From the NCBI GenBank assembly GCA_016110215.1, contig JADWQD010000011.1, forward strand, positions 1,116,001 through 1,180,000: a stretch of DNA of 64,000 nucleotides, in the 5' to 3' direction. Shown piece by piece: positions 55,126 through 64,000 of the stretch. This DNA comes from Capronia americana. Taxonomy: Eukaryota > Ascomycota > Eurotiomycetes > Chaetothyriales > Herpotrichiellaceae. How positions within the stretch are numbered: the first letter of the stretch is position 1; each line of letters begins with the position of its first letter. The notes beneath the pieces were generated by a model that saw only the letters and a program-made list of their open reading frames with translations, did not search any database and was not told where the DNA came from. The position numbers were made by a program, and so were the translations under genes.

Positions 55126-57170
55126 TCACACCTTCGGCTCATTGATGATTGTAGCTCCCTTCTCGTGACTGTGGACGCTTGTGTCGCTGTAGGTCACCGC
55201 CGCATCGTCAACAAGTCCACCGAGAGGGTTGTGAGTGCTATCCCACTCTTCGAGCTGATCGAGGGGGACCTTGACGAGTTTGTGGGTGTTGGCACCGCCG
55301 TCGAGGAGGACGATCTCCTGGCGGATTCGGTAACCTCGCCAGTGTGGCAGGACGTAGATGTAGAACACGTAGTAGATACCGCAGAGGACAACACTGTTCA
55401 GCATAGCAATGTCAGCTTACAGAGGTGTCGAGTCCGGAGTGCGGTAAGATGAAACTGCGCGGAGGAAGACTTACATAGCAATGCCCGTCACCAGAGAAGT
55501 CCCGTACCAAAAGTGGAAAGCACCTGCGTTCGCGCCACCCGCAGGCGGATACCAAGGCATGACAACCAGGTAAATGTTGACGAGAATGTTGAAGATGACG
55601 GCAATGTCCCAAGCTTTGAACGGTCCTGGTGGCAGGTTGGCCTTTCGGCGTCGCCAGCGGACAACGTAGATGCCGACCGCGATGATAACGTTGTAGATTG
55701 CATTGGGATAGGCCTGAAGACTAACAACTGCACACCGAGTTAGCAACAGAAGCTGGAGAGAATTGGACCATCCCTTGGGAGAACGTACTGAAATTGAAAG
55801 CGTCGCCTGCCGGAGGAGCCAGGATCATGATCAACGTCAAAACATACTTCACCAAGTATGGGCCGAGGGGAGTCCCAAATGGCTTCGTTGACGCCCAAAA
55901 GCGTGGGTAAGGCAAAACACCCTGTCTGCCACATTCTCTGGTAATCCTCGATATGCCGATGTTGCCAGCCAGTAAATTGCCAAATGCACTCAGGGCGATG
56001 AGGAAATTGAGGCCCTTGACGGCACGACCTGTGCCGAAGACTTTCTCGAAGAACAAGGAAGCCGCCACCTGTTGGGAAGCCTTCAGCTCATCCAGTGGCA
56101 CTGCAGCGATGTATGCGACATTGGCCAGAATGTACAGACTCGCGACAATGACCAGTGACAGGTACGAGTATATTTTGATGGCTCGGATAGGGTTCTGGAA
56201 CGACGAGTTAGCTGCGAGAACACCTCAGTCTTGATACTCCGAAGCGAGACTTGCCTTGACCTCATTGACCACGTTGAAGGCGTTGTTGTAGCCGCCATAG
56301 GAAAAATAAATATAGACCAGTGCATTCGCGAGTCCGTACGGCGCCTTCGCCGTGCCGCTAAAGGAGTTTTTGAAGCCTTCTGTCGGATTCTTCACCCTGG
56401 TGTGACCACCAAGCACAACAAGTCCAGTGATGCTGACGAAGACCAAAGTCACCAGTTTGATGACGCCGATGACATTCGAGATCCAATATCCCGCACGATT
56501 GCTGAAAATAAGAACCAGTATACACAGTGTCCATGCCGCGAGGGCCACGCCCTTGAGTTCCCATGGTGTCGGCGCGTGGCCGCTGATCTGGAACAGATAG
56601 TTGGCCAGAACGATGCAGTTGCTTGAGCTGAAGGACAGAATGAGATACCACAGCGCAAATGTCGTGGGGAAAAACCATCGCGGTCGAGGATACGCTTGTT
56701 CCAGGTATACGACTTCCGAGCCGGATCGGTTGGGGAAATAGGCTGCGTACTCGAGGTAGACAGCGAGCGAGGTGCCGGAGAGGAAGAAACCGATGACCCA
56801 GTAGAAGAAGGAGAGACCGACGGATCCAACACCGGAAAGAATGGCGGCCGCTAAGACACAAAGATCAGAAACCTTTCAGAGGGGATTCACCAGGACACTT
56901 ACGGGTCGAGTAAACACCAGTCCCGATCATCATACTGATGTTCAGGAACAGGATCGTGATGCTTCCGACATGGTATCCCAGTGGGGAATTCTTTTCGACA
57001 GGTGCGCCAGATACTTCTTGGTAGCTGGGGCCTGACCCATTACCGCCCTCCTCGATTGCATACTTGAGATCGCCGTCGCCGACGAAGCCCCGTACTGCAT
57101 CGGTGCCGCTGACTGAAACCTCGCCAACGCGATCCTTCAGGAAAGGAGAAAACCGTTTGAGAATCGCCAT
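55126..57170 (-). CDS. APC-family amino-acid permease, MUP1 (high-affinity methionine permease)-like
   Basis: Exons 57170-56903, 56850-56255, 56194-55789, 55727-55475 and 55393-55126 give 596 residues. Intron 2 (56195-56254) is GC-AG (AAG|GCAAGT...TTCCAG, branch CTAAC); the others are GT-AG. A cytosolic N-terminus of about 55 residues precedes TM1, completed over the first splice: MMIGTGVYSTPAAILSGVGS, the GTG-x-YSTP signature of the LAT/MUP branch. Later helices include YFSYGGYNNAFNVVNEVKNP, GNIGISRITRECGRQGVLPY and VVLCGIYYVFYIYVLP. Twelve helices are expected. The C-terminal tail has acidic and Ser/His residues. Members import methionine or related amino acids at the plasma membrane. An ATG further up in frame (57308) cannot be excluded as start. 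Confidence 0.88.
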
Positions 57171-57429
57171 GGCCAGTATCGCCTTGCTCTTTAGATACCG
57201 AGATTGACTTGTACACCTCAGATTGCCGAGGGAGAGGCCCTTGCCTGGTAGATATAGCAACCGAACCCCGTTTCTTCTAGTAGAACAAAATCCCTCCCAC
57301 CCACGCATTGTGTGCCGCCCGAGTCCTATGAAGCCGCCGCATATTTTCAATTAGTAATTGATATTTCCTAAACTAGCACCAGTGTGCGGCTGGACCCAGA
57401 GATGGCCACATATAAGGGTGTGCATTGTA

Positions 57430-57780
57430 GTCGTGCTCGGTCAATTCGATTGCACCATGTGTTCCAAACGGCCCGGCGACTGGAGTCTTCGCTTAAAGGG
57501 CTGCCTCGTTTTCTCCTTTTCGCTTAACGGCACAAGGGTTCTCAGCCCCAGGCGTGAATCAAAGATTTGGTGCTGTCGTCGTGCTCTGTCGATTCGATTG
57601 CACCATGTATGTATTCCGGAGATCGCCCTGGCGACTGGAGTAGTCGCTTAGGGAGTCCAATGCGTCGAGTTCCAGGTTTCGCTAATGGTGCAAGGGTTCC
57701 AAGCCCCAGACCAGATCGAAGGGTGGATGTTGTTGTCGTCGTGCTCTGCCACGCCGATTGCACCATCATCCGAGGGGGCG
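57430..57780. repeat. Degenerate tandem repeat, 2.3 copies of a 148-160 bp unit
   Basis: The block TCGTGCTC.GTC.ATTCGATT followed by GCACCATG begins at 57431 and 57579, and a shorter copy begins at 57739 (offsets 148 and 160). The two full units also share GGCGACTGGAGT..TCGCTTA (57475 and 57630) and CAAGGGTTC..AGCCCCA (about 57532 and 57690). In copy 2, GCGACT and AGTCGC form a perfect hairpin around GGAGT, and TTGCACCAT and ATGGTGCAA are inverted about 90 bases apart. Copies are diverged, so the event is old. Function unknown. Confidence 0.75.
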
Positions 57781-58170
57781 ATGTCTAATACAAATGGTCA
57801 GTTCCTCTTACCAAGCCAATCTCCTTTCCACTATGATTTTTTCTCGTAGGTAACGCCTCATCCAGGACTGTAAAGTAAATAGTGCAATATCAAGTTCACT
57901 ACTTCGTATTCACCTAGATATCTTGCAGGACAGATCTCCTCGGACAGCAAATGTCTGAGTGGGCAGACTGCCGGTGTGGAAGATCCCGGAGACGAATCTG
58001 CGGTCCGCAAGTCGCAAAGAACACACCACACCCTACGGGGAATTCAGGAACTGGAGAGAGGAGCAACATAAGATGTAGGCGAGCAGGTCACATCAAACTC
58101 ACATTTTGTAGCCTGTCCATGGCAATCGAACAGGACTCCTTGAACCGTTCCGGGCAATCCCGTCCACCGT

Positions 58171-58184
58171 ACTCCGTACGGAGT
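58171..58184. repeat. Perfect palindrome ACTCCGTACGGAGT
   Basis: A 14-bp perfect palindrome, closely related to those at 63184-63199 and 63267-63282 on the right side of the window. Confidence 0.85.
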
Positions 58185-58926
58185 GCGACACGCCTTTACG
58201 TGCACACATGGACCATGAGGCTGAGGGTCAAGAAAGCATCCTTCAGTTGAGACCGAGACTTACTGGTCAGCCTGTTCTACTTCCGATAACATTCTGATGT
58301 CGTTAGGCTACGAGGAGCTACTACCCTGATCAACATACATGACAACCGCCTAATAGCTACGGTAGGATTATGTTAGGATCAGACCGTTTCCTCAATACCC
58401 GATAGCTCCCAGCTTCAACCCGATATCGAGACGGAAGTGAAAAGGAAAGAGATGTCGTGGCGAGCGTAATCGAGGAGAAGCGGAAGGTCAATAGAATGAG
58501 GGTAAGCTTAAGTGAGGGGGAGGTGAGGAGGATGTGAGTAGCAGGTGAGTCGAGGATGTGCCAGTTTCAATGCGGCGCGGTCGTGGTGAGGGTAGACGGA
58601 GCTACATACAGATTTTACTTCTACTCAAGCGCCAGTTCCTTCCAGAGTGAAGCTCGCATCGATTTAAAGGGAGGTCTTTCCACGGAGCGTCTGGTACAGG
58701 AGGTGAGGTGAAGAGATGACAACCCGCCCGCTTCTCCGATTCTCGCATTTGGCGTCATGCTCCGCTACTGCACGATCTATTCCTTCTTGCCTGCTAGCTG
58801 CTGCGCTGGCAAGTCGCGCGTCGAAGTCCTATCACCCTCGTTCGAGCCCAGTTGCCTTCCTCTCACCACCAGCAAAATATACCGCTTGAGTGATCTCGAG
58901 TGATTTCTTTCTGGTCCTTGCGGAAA

Positions 58927-60012
58927 ATGTCAGCCACAGAAGGGAGAGTTGCCATCGTGACAGGGGCCGTGTCTGGTATTGGTGAAGAACTATCGCGAGG
59001 GCTAGTGGGCAAGGGATGGAAAGTCACCGGGCTCGACCTCGCTGCTCAGAGTTCCGCCGCTGATGAGCTCTCCAAAGAACTCGGAGAGGCATTCCTCTTC
59101 AGCCCGTGCGACGTTTCCAAGTACGATGAACTTGCATCGGCATTCTCGAAGACATTCGAGAAATGGGGCCGGATCGACGCCTTTTGCTCCAATGCAGGTT
59201 TCGTGGATAAGTCGTCCGTATACCTGCTGAACAGTCGCGGAAGTACCGAGTGAGTTGCATTCCCAAGGGCCCTGGATGTACGATACTGATGGGGGTGGTA
59301 GGATACCTCCCGAGCCAGACCTTGCTGCCACGGACGTGATGTTCAAGGGCTTAATCTACGGTACCCAGCTAGCAGTACACTTTATGCGCCAGAACCCGAC
59401 GCCTGGGGGACATATTGTGGCGACTTCAAGTATTGCTGGACTCTATCCCATGGCCTCACTGCCTGAGTATTCTGGTGCCAAAGCGGCCGCAAGTCCTCAC
59501 TCGACTCGAAGACCACCCGACCACGTCACTAATATTGCTTCAGATCATCGGATTCGTGCGTGCAACCGCTCCCATTCTGAAATTGGTTCGTACTTGCGGC
59601 AAGTCTCGTAGAATGCCAAGGTTGACGCTGAGCAGCGAGACAATGTCACCATCAACGCGATATGTCCCGGAGTGGTGCCTACTCGGAATATTCCACAATT
59701 CATGCGCGACACCTTCGGAGTAGACAGGTTGGTACATTCCTGACACAGGCCGTGCTGCTCAGAGCACTGATCGCGCTCAACAGTTTGACCCCTAGATCAA
59801 CCATACTGGCGGGATATCTCAAGTTCTTGGATGACCCGTCGCTGAACGGCAAGATCATCGAAGCGTCTCGGGACCAGCTATTATTCCAAGAAATTCCTCC
59901 TTTCGCAGATGGAGATTATTCAAAGCGTGCATCGACAGTCTTTGATCCACTGTTTCAGATGGTACATGGACAGCCGTCGGGTCTTGAAGACATTGTACGA
60001 CCCCTGTCCTGA
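58927..60012 (+). CDS. Short-chain dehydrogenase/reductase (15-PGDH-like, five exons)
   Basis: Exons 58927-59249, 59302-59488, 59544-59585 (42 nt), 59636-59727 and 59784-60012 give 290 residues. Intron 2 is GC-AG (GCGGCC|GCAAGT...GCTTCAG); the others are GT-AG. Splicing yields the classical SDR set: VTGAVSGIGEE, CSNAG, SSIAGLYPMASLPEYSGAK (Ser, Tyr and Lys of the catalytic set), then IIGFVRATAPILKL joined to RDNVTINAICPGVVPTR. Intron 3 could instead end at an earlier AAG (35 nt), adding five residues; the 50-nt version gives the better match and a normal length. The enzyme would oxidise or reduce a hydroxyl/keto group with NAD(P)(H); the substrate is unknown. It ends in IVRPLS. Confidence 0.87.
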
Positions 60013-61607
60013 GGCTGGTCTCTGCGGAATTGTCCCCATCGCAGTCCCGCTGGCAGCTGAAGAGTACACCATCATACTGTACGTTCATAACCGGCCTAAC
60101 GCTCGGTCGGATGCGACGATCATGTGGCCATACGGAGCTCTGAAAGCGCACACTGCAGCACGAGCAAGTGTACGACAGCGGAGAAGCCTAGACCAAACAC
60201 AATATCCAACGAGCAGAAATGGCCTCTGACACCATGGCAGCTGAAGCAACGGATAGTCAATTGAGCCTCACTTAAGTCTTACCCTGATTATGCCACTTTT
60301 AAAATGCCCTTACGCGTGACTTACCCTACTCTCACCTTTATTCACATCTAACTTACCTCTAACTTACTTCTAACTTCACGCCTCTTACCCTCTCTAACCC
60401 CGGCTCACTCTAACTCGCCTCCTCTCACCTCCTCTCACCCTTCCCACCTCCTGGTAACTGCTCACACCTCTAACTCAACCTTCACGTCACCTTTAGCACA
60501 ACTAGGGTACACTCTAAGTGACAAGCACCACAAGAGATGAGACCGACTTGATGTAAACACGAAAGGAATCAGGCAAGAGAATAACGGCGAGACAAGCGGC
60601 GTGGAACAAACTACGCCCTGAATCAGCCTCATCTCCACGATTCATGGCAATGAAAGTCTTAGCCATTCCAGACAATCAAATCCAGAGAACTGACAAGTTG
60701 GGAGGAGATAAAATCACAGGACATGCCTTCGATTCACGCGACCCTCCTCGCCATTCTTGGTTTGACCAAAGCTCTCCTCCTTCCCAGAGACATCACTGCC
60801 GATGTCCGCGGACGAGATTGGCAGTCTCGGCTGTCCAAAACATCAACGGCATGACAATCGATCCTCCCCCTGCCTCCAGGCTTGACGGGCAAAGTCCAGA
60901 ACGTCAAGCTGGTCGCCAGTCGCAGCTTCCTGCGTCGTTTGTGGTGGCCGGGATGGGAAGTAGAGCTGACAGGAGACAAGTCGTGACCAGGTGGTTTTTG
61001 GAGCGGCATGGAGCAAGCAAGCTTTAATTAGTCCGTAGGGAGTACGAGCCTCATACTTAAGCCGTCAAGGCGCCTGGTCCCACTATGGAAGGTTGATGCC
61101 CCGAACCCCCCGATTGTTGGCGCACCACGCTTGGCAAAATGACCTTCATCTACGAGGTAGGTAATTATGAATGACACCTGCAATTGACACTGTTGATAGT
61201 TCGACACAGATCGGCGGTCACGCTGGCACTTCCCAAAACCGATACGGACAATCTCCCTTATCAGCCCAATATAGAAAGTTCGATAATGGAAAGCCCCGAA
61301 TCTCCAGTCCGCGGACGAACATTCCAAGTCGACACGGTCCAAATTTCGTCCGTCTTGGATCTTAATGATGGAGCTACCTCGGTCGCAAACCATACATCCA
61401 CCCTGTGGTAGAAGATAGAGAAGGCTGCAGTCTATGCCACGCGTCTAGCTGGAAGGCGGCAGCTATGTATACCTCAGAGCTGCCTTAAGCTCCAGAGCTT
61501 TCTGCCACGAACGGCGCTGAAGACTCGCGAATCCGCCAGCCACCAACCGTCTCGGCAGCAGACACTGACAGTGGACCTCCGACCTCGTTCGTTTGCAGAT
61601 CGCCACC
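60013..61607. other. Intergenic, between two SDR genes
   Basis: About 1.6 kb with no recognised gene. It contains the pyrimidine-rich tract at 60320-60490. A 127-codon frame (60644-61027) and a minus-strand frame (61028-61393) have no domain. Confidence 0.45.
60320..60490. repeat. Pyrimidine-rich low-complexity tract with CTAACTTAC-like units
   Basis: Imperfect iterations of CTAACTTACCT / CTAACTCAC / CTCTCACC over about 170 bases, with strong strand asymmetry (few G). Confidence 0.7.
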
Positions 61608-62715
61608 ATGGCACCCGAATTCGAGGTCAAGCTCGACCTGGGATTGACCGCGCGGACGTTCTTCCGCTCCCAGTTTTTCGGCACACCACCTTATCCAACC
61701 AAGTCATTCTCGGACCAGATAGTCATTGTTACTGGCTCAAATGTCGGCCTCGGATTTGAAGCTGCGCGACACTTCTACCGGCTCAACTGCGCCAAGTTGA
61801 TCCTTGCCGTGCGCACCGTCTCCAAGGGCCAAGCCGCAAAGGAAGACATTGTCCGAAGCGTGAAGCATCGATCCGACGGCGCCGAGGCCATCGACGTGTG
61901 GCCTCTGGACCTCTCCAGCACCGAGAGCACGCTCGCGTTTGTGGATCGCGTACAAAAGGAACTCCCGCGCCTTGACGCAATGGTCGAGAATGCTGGCATC
62001 TTCAACCAGGGCTGGTTCGTCAATGAGGGATTCGAACAGACCATCCAAGTCAATGTGCTCAACACGTTTCTGCTGGCCCTGTCCGTCCTGCCCAAGTTGA
62101 CGGAGACGAAGCAGAGATATCCCACTTCTAGCCCGCACCTGGAAATCGTGAGCTCCGAGGCCCATCGGTTTTCAAAGTTCAAGGAACTCAACGACCCGGA
62201 CATCTACGCCGCTCTGAATGATGAGAAACGCTTCGAACTCATGCCACGGTACGTGCCCCCGGACCTGAAAATTTGGTTTGGATCGACCAGCACACTGACG
62301 TTGGGGAATTGTGTCTAGCTATTCGATCAGTAAACTCATCGAGGTTCTCTTCGTCCGCGAACTGGTGTCCCGACTCGGTACACCCTCGCCCGTCACCATC
62401 ACCTTGGTCAACCCCGGCATGTGCAATTCCGACATCGACCGCAATGGCCACCCCATCGCCCGAGTCGTCATGTATTTCGTGCGTCTGCTGCTTGCGCGGT
62501 CGACGGAAGTCGGTGCCCGGACGCTGGTGTACGGCGGGTGTGCGGGCCCCGAGTCGCACGGGCAGATGATGTCGGACGGCAAGAACCAGGACGTCGAGCG
62601 CTGGATCTACTCGCCCATGGGCAAGAAGGCACAGGTCAAAGTCTTCGAGCAGACGATGAGTATCCTCGAGCAAAGGAGGCCGGGTATCGGCGCGGCGGTC
62701 GGTCTGGGGGCCTGA
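61608..62715 (+). CDS. Short-chain dehydrogenase/reductase (retinol-dehydrogenase/WWOX-like)
   Basis: Exons 61608-62248 and 62319-62715 give 345 residues; the intron is GTACGT...TCTAG (70 nt). The start lies in a strong context (GCCACCATGG). The Rossmann motif is IVIVTGSNVGLGFEAARHF (T-G-x3-G-x-G), followed by LAVRTVSKGQ, WPLDLSSTES, MVENAGIF and a serine in EIVSSEAHR. The catalytic Y-x-x-x-K is only seen after splicing: MPR + YSISKLIEVL. VNPGMCNSD is the later PG motif. The arrangement matches the fungal branch of SDRs related to retinol dehydrogenases and WWOX, most of them uncharacterised and found in both primary and secondary metabolism. A C-terminal stretch of about 80 residues is typical of that branch. 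Confidence 0.9.
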
Positions 62716-63183
62716 CGAACGAAGGCGAAGGGCAAAACGCGTCCCGTGGAGACGTGGCATTGAATCCTGGCGTAACAGCAAAGCAACGTACCGAGATTGG
62801 TATGGAGATTGAGCTTCTGCCCTGTACCGTATTGTATGTGCACTATGTTGACATCTTCCTCCTGCTCGTCGTCCAGATTGCTGGACCCACGCGACCGCTT
62901 GAAACCCGAACCCCGGACGCTTTGCGGGCTGCTTATGGAATCAAGGACGTGAGCACCCCTGACACCGACCGGATTACTACAGTAAGTTCAGTACACTATA
63001 CACCCTTCTTATTATACTCGATCCAGGCGGCCACAGCTGCATGCGTGTTAATGTTCAGCTCCTCGCTTCGACACTCCTAGCGCCAACAGATCCTTATTAT
63101 GGGGCTGTAGTCATCACGGTCTAATCCCAACTGTGGATTTTTTTTGCAACCTCTTTTCTGATCACCAACTACTACAATACTCA

Positions 63184-63282
63184 TACTCCATACGGAGTAC
63201 ATTGCACCTGTATTGTACTGTGTAAGTATCACCGTACTTACATACACGGTACCGTGCGCACCTCCCTGCTCCGTACGGAGCA
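63184..63282. repeat. Pair of TCCGTACGGA-type palindromes
   Basis: TACTCCATACGGAGTA at 63184-63199 (one mismatch) and TGCTCCGTACGGAGCA at 63267-63282 (perfect), 83 bases apart start to start. They share the core of the palindrome at 58171. Confidence 0.8.
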
Positions 63283-63890
63283 CTGTGATCGAACCATTCT
63301 GTCTGTACTCGTACTGTCTACGTACCTAGAAAAGTATAGATTTCGTGTATGTACATACCTCGTATGTAAGACGTGTAAGGTCTCCCGGGCTCGGCAACCC
63401 ACCTGGGGAAAGGGAGAGTCGAGGGGCCAATCAGCGACTCGAAGCTTTATCCACAACTATACAAGTAGGATACTAATTGCGCCTGTTATTGATGAGTCCG
63501 GAGTAATACCATCGATGCGTCGTCGGGATTCCGTCAGGAGCCCTTCGTGCTTCTGTGACAGGACATGCCAGTACGTACTGCGTATTGTGGCGCCGACACC
63601 AACGTCCGTGGCAATCATGATCACAGTTGTTCTGTTTCGTTCGGTCTCTCGCGCGCGGCTGTTTCCTAATGCCTCCCCCCTTCCACTGGCACCAGCGCGG
63701 GCACCAGGATGGCTCGCAAGTGCTTACTGTTGCACACACGCGCGCACACGCACACAGACACGTAAGTAGTATTAGTACGTATTGCACTGAAGAAATTACC
63801 CGTCACTGACATGGACTGGCGGAACGAGATTGATTGATCGATGGCATGGTGTGGGATTCGGCGAGGTCAACGGCGAGAATGCGCGCCATG

Positions 63891-63917
63891 TATGGTATGG
63901 TATGGTATAGTATGGTA
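63891..63917. repeat. (TATGG)n microsatellite
   Basis: Five tandem TATGG units, one altered to TATAG. Confidence 0.9.
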
Positions 63918-64000
63918 TCTCCACTCTCCCTCTCCTCTCCGCTGTTTCCCTGGTCGAGGGTCTTACGAGTACGAAATGTGGAGCGTAGAAAGGCGAGGCC

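Larger units (their letters stand above)
57171..58926. other. Long intergenic region with repeats
   Basis: About 1.75 kb between two divergent genes. It contains the degenerate tandem repeat at 57430-57780 and the palindrome at 58171-58184, both listed separately. No protein-coding gene is supported. Confidence 0.5.
62716..64000. other. Intergenic right end of window
   Basis: About 1.3 kb. It holds TCCGTACGGA-type palindromes, many GTAC tetramers (63180-63370) and a TATGG microsatellite. No gene is supported before the window end. Confidence 0.5.

Noticed and set aside
57579..57710. Possible tRNA or tRNA-like gene in the repeat unit
   Set aside because: A T-arm-like GGG-TTCCAAG-CCC and an anticodon-arm-like hairpin occur in order, but no acceptor stem, D-arm or proper A and B boxes can be placed.
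59586..59620. 35-nt version of SDR intron 3 ending at AAG
   Set aside because: Shorter than normal fungal introns; the 50-nt version ending at 59635 gives a better protein match.
1..64000. CRISPR arrays, operons or bacterial mobile elements
   Set aside because: None seen; spliced genes and fungal families show this is nuclear fungal DNA.

Overview
This window is nuclear DNA of a filamentous ascomycete (Pezizomycotina). The reasons are short spliceosomal introns (about 45-170 nt, with CTRAY-type branch sites), three Zn2Cys6 regulators, a HET-domain gene, a NACHT-type NLR, and ascomycete-specific families such as the CCCH/Smr protein and the NmrA-like reductase. The gene repertoire would suit Eurotiomycetes (for example Chaetothyriales) or relatives, but that placement is inference. 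Nothing suggests a bacterial or viral segment. Coordinates below come from exon models built by hand, each checked for reading-frame closure.

Left part (1-17,800) is mostly housekeeping: a CorA-type transporter cut by the window edge, a small DUF4267-like membrane protein, a TVP38-type Golgi membrane protein, a CCCH zinc-finger/Smr protein, mitochondrial import subunit TIM21, a peroxisomal acyl-CoA oxidase ending in ARL, a zinc-type quinone/enoyl reductase and an NmrA-like NAD(P)-binding protein.

Middle-left (18,100-27,100) looks like a small oxidative gene cluster. It holds the decayed 3' end of a sugar-transporter gene, a Baeyer-Villiger-type flavin monooxygenase with two micro-exons, a divergent Zn2Cys6 regulator, a SnoaL-like protein, an atypical SDR and a carboxymuconolactone-decarboxylase-like protein. 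A HET-domain gene with membrane segments follows (27,988-30,354), behind three close CACGTG boxes.

Middle-right (32,600-46,650) groups a pyruvate-decarboxylase-type ThDP enzyme, an aspartate/aromatic-type aminotransferase, two Zn2Cys6 regulators, an anion:cation-symporter-family MFS permease and an M20 amidohydrolase. Together these could take up and hydrolyse an amino-acid conjugate, transaminate the amino acid and decarboxylate the 2-oxo acid (Ehrlich-type logic). That pathway is a hypothesis.

Right part (47,100-62,700) has a 518-residue multi-pass membrane protein divergent from a 1539-residue NLR. The NLR has a TIR/SEFIR-like N-terminus, a NACHT domain and about eleven degenerate helical repeats. 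Beyond it lie a MUP1-type amino-acid permease, a classical SDR with four introns and a second SDR. Four of about 43 modelled introns use a GC-AG boundary, which is unusually many. The intergenic DNA carries a degenerate tandem repeat, 14-16 bp palindromes around TCCGTACGGA and a few microsatellites.
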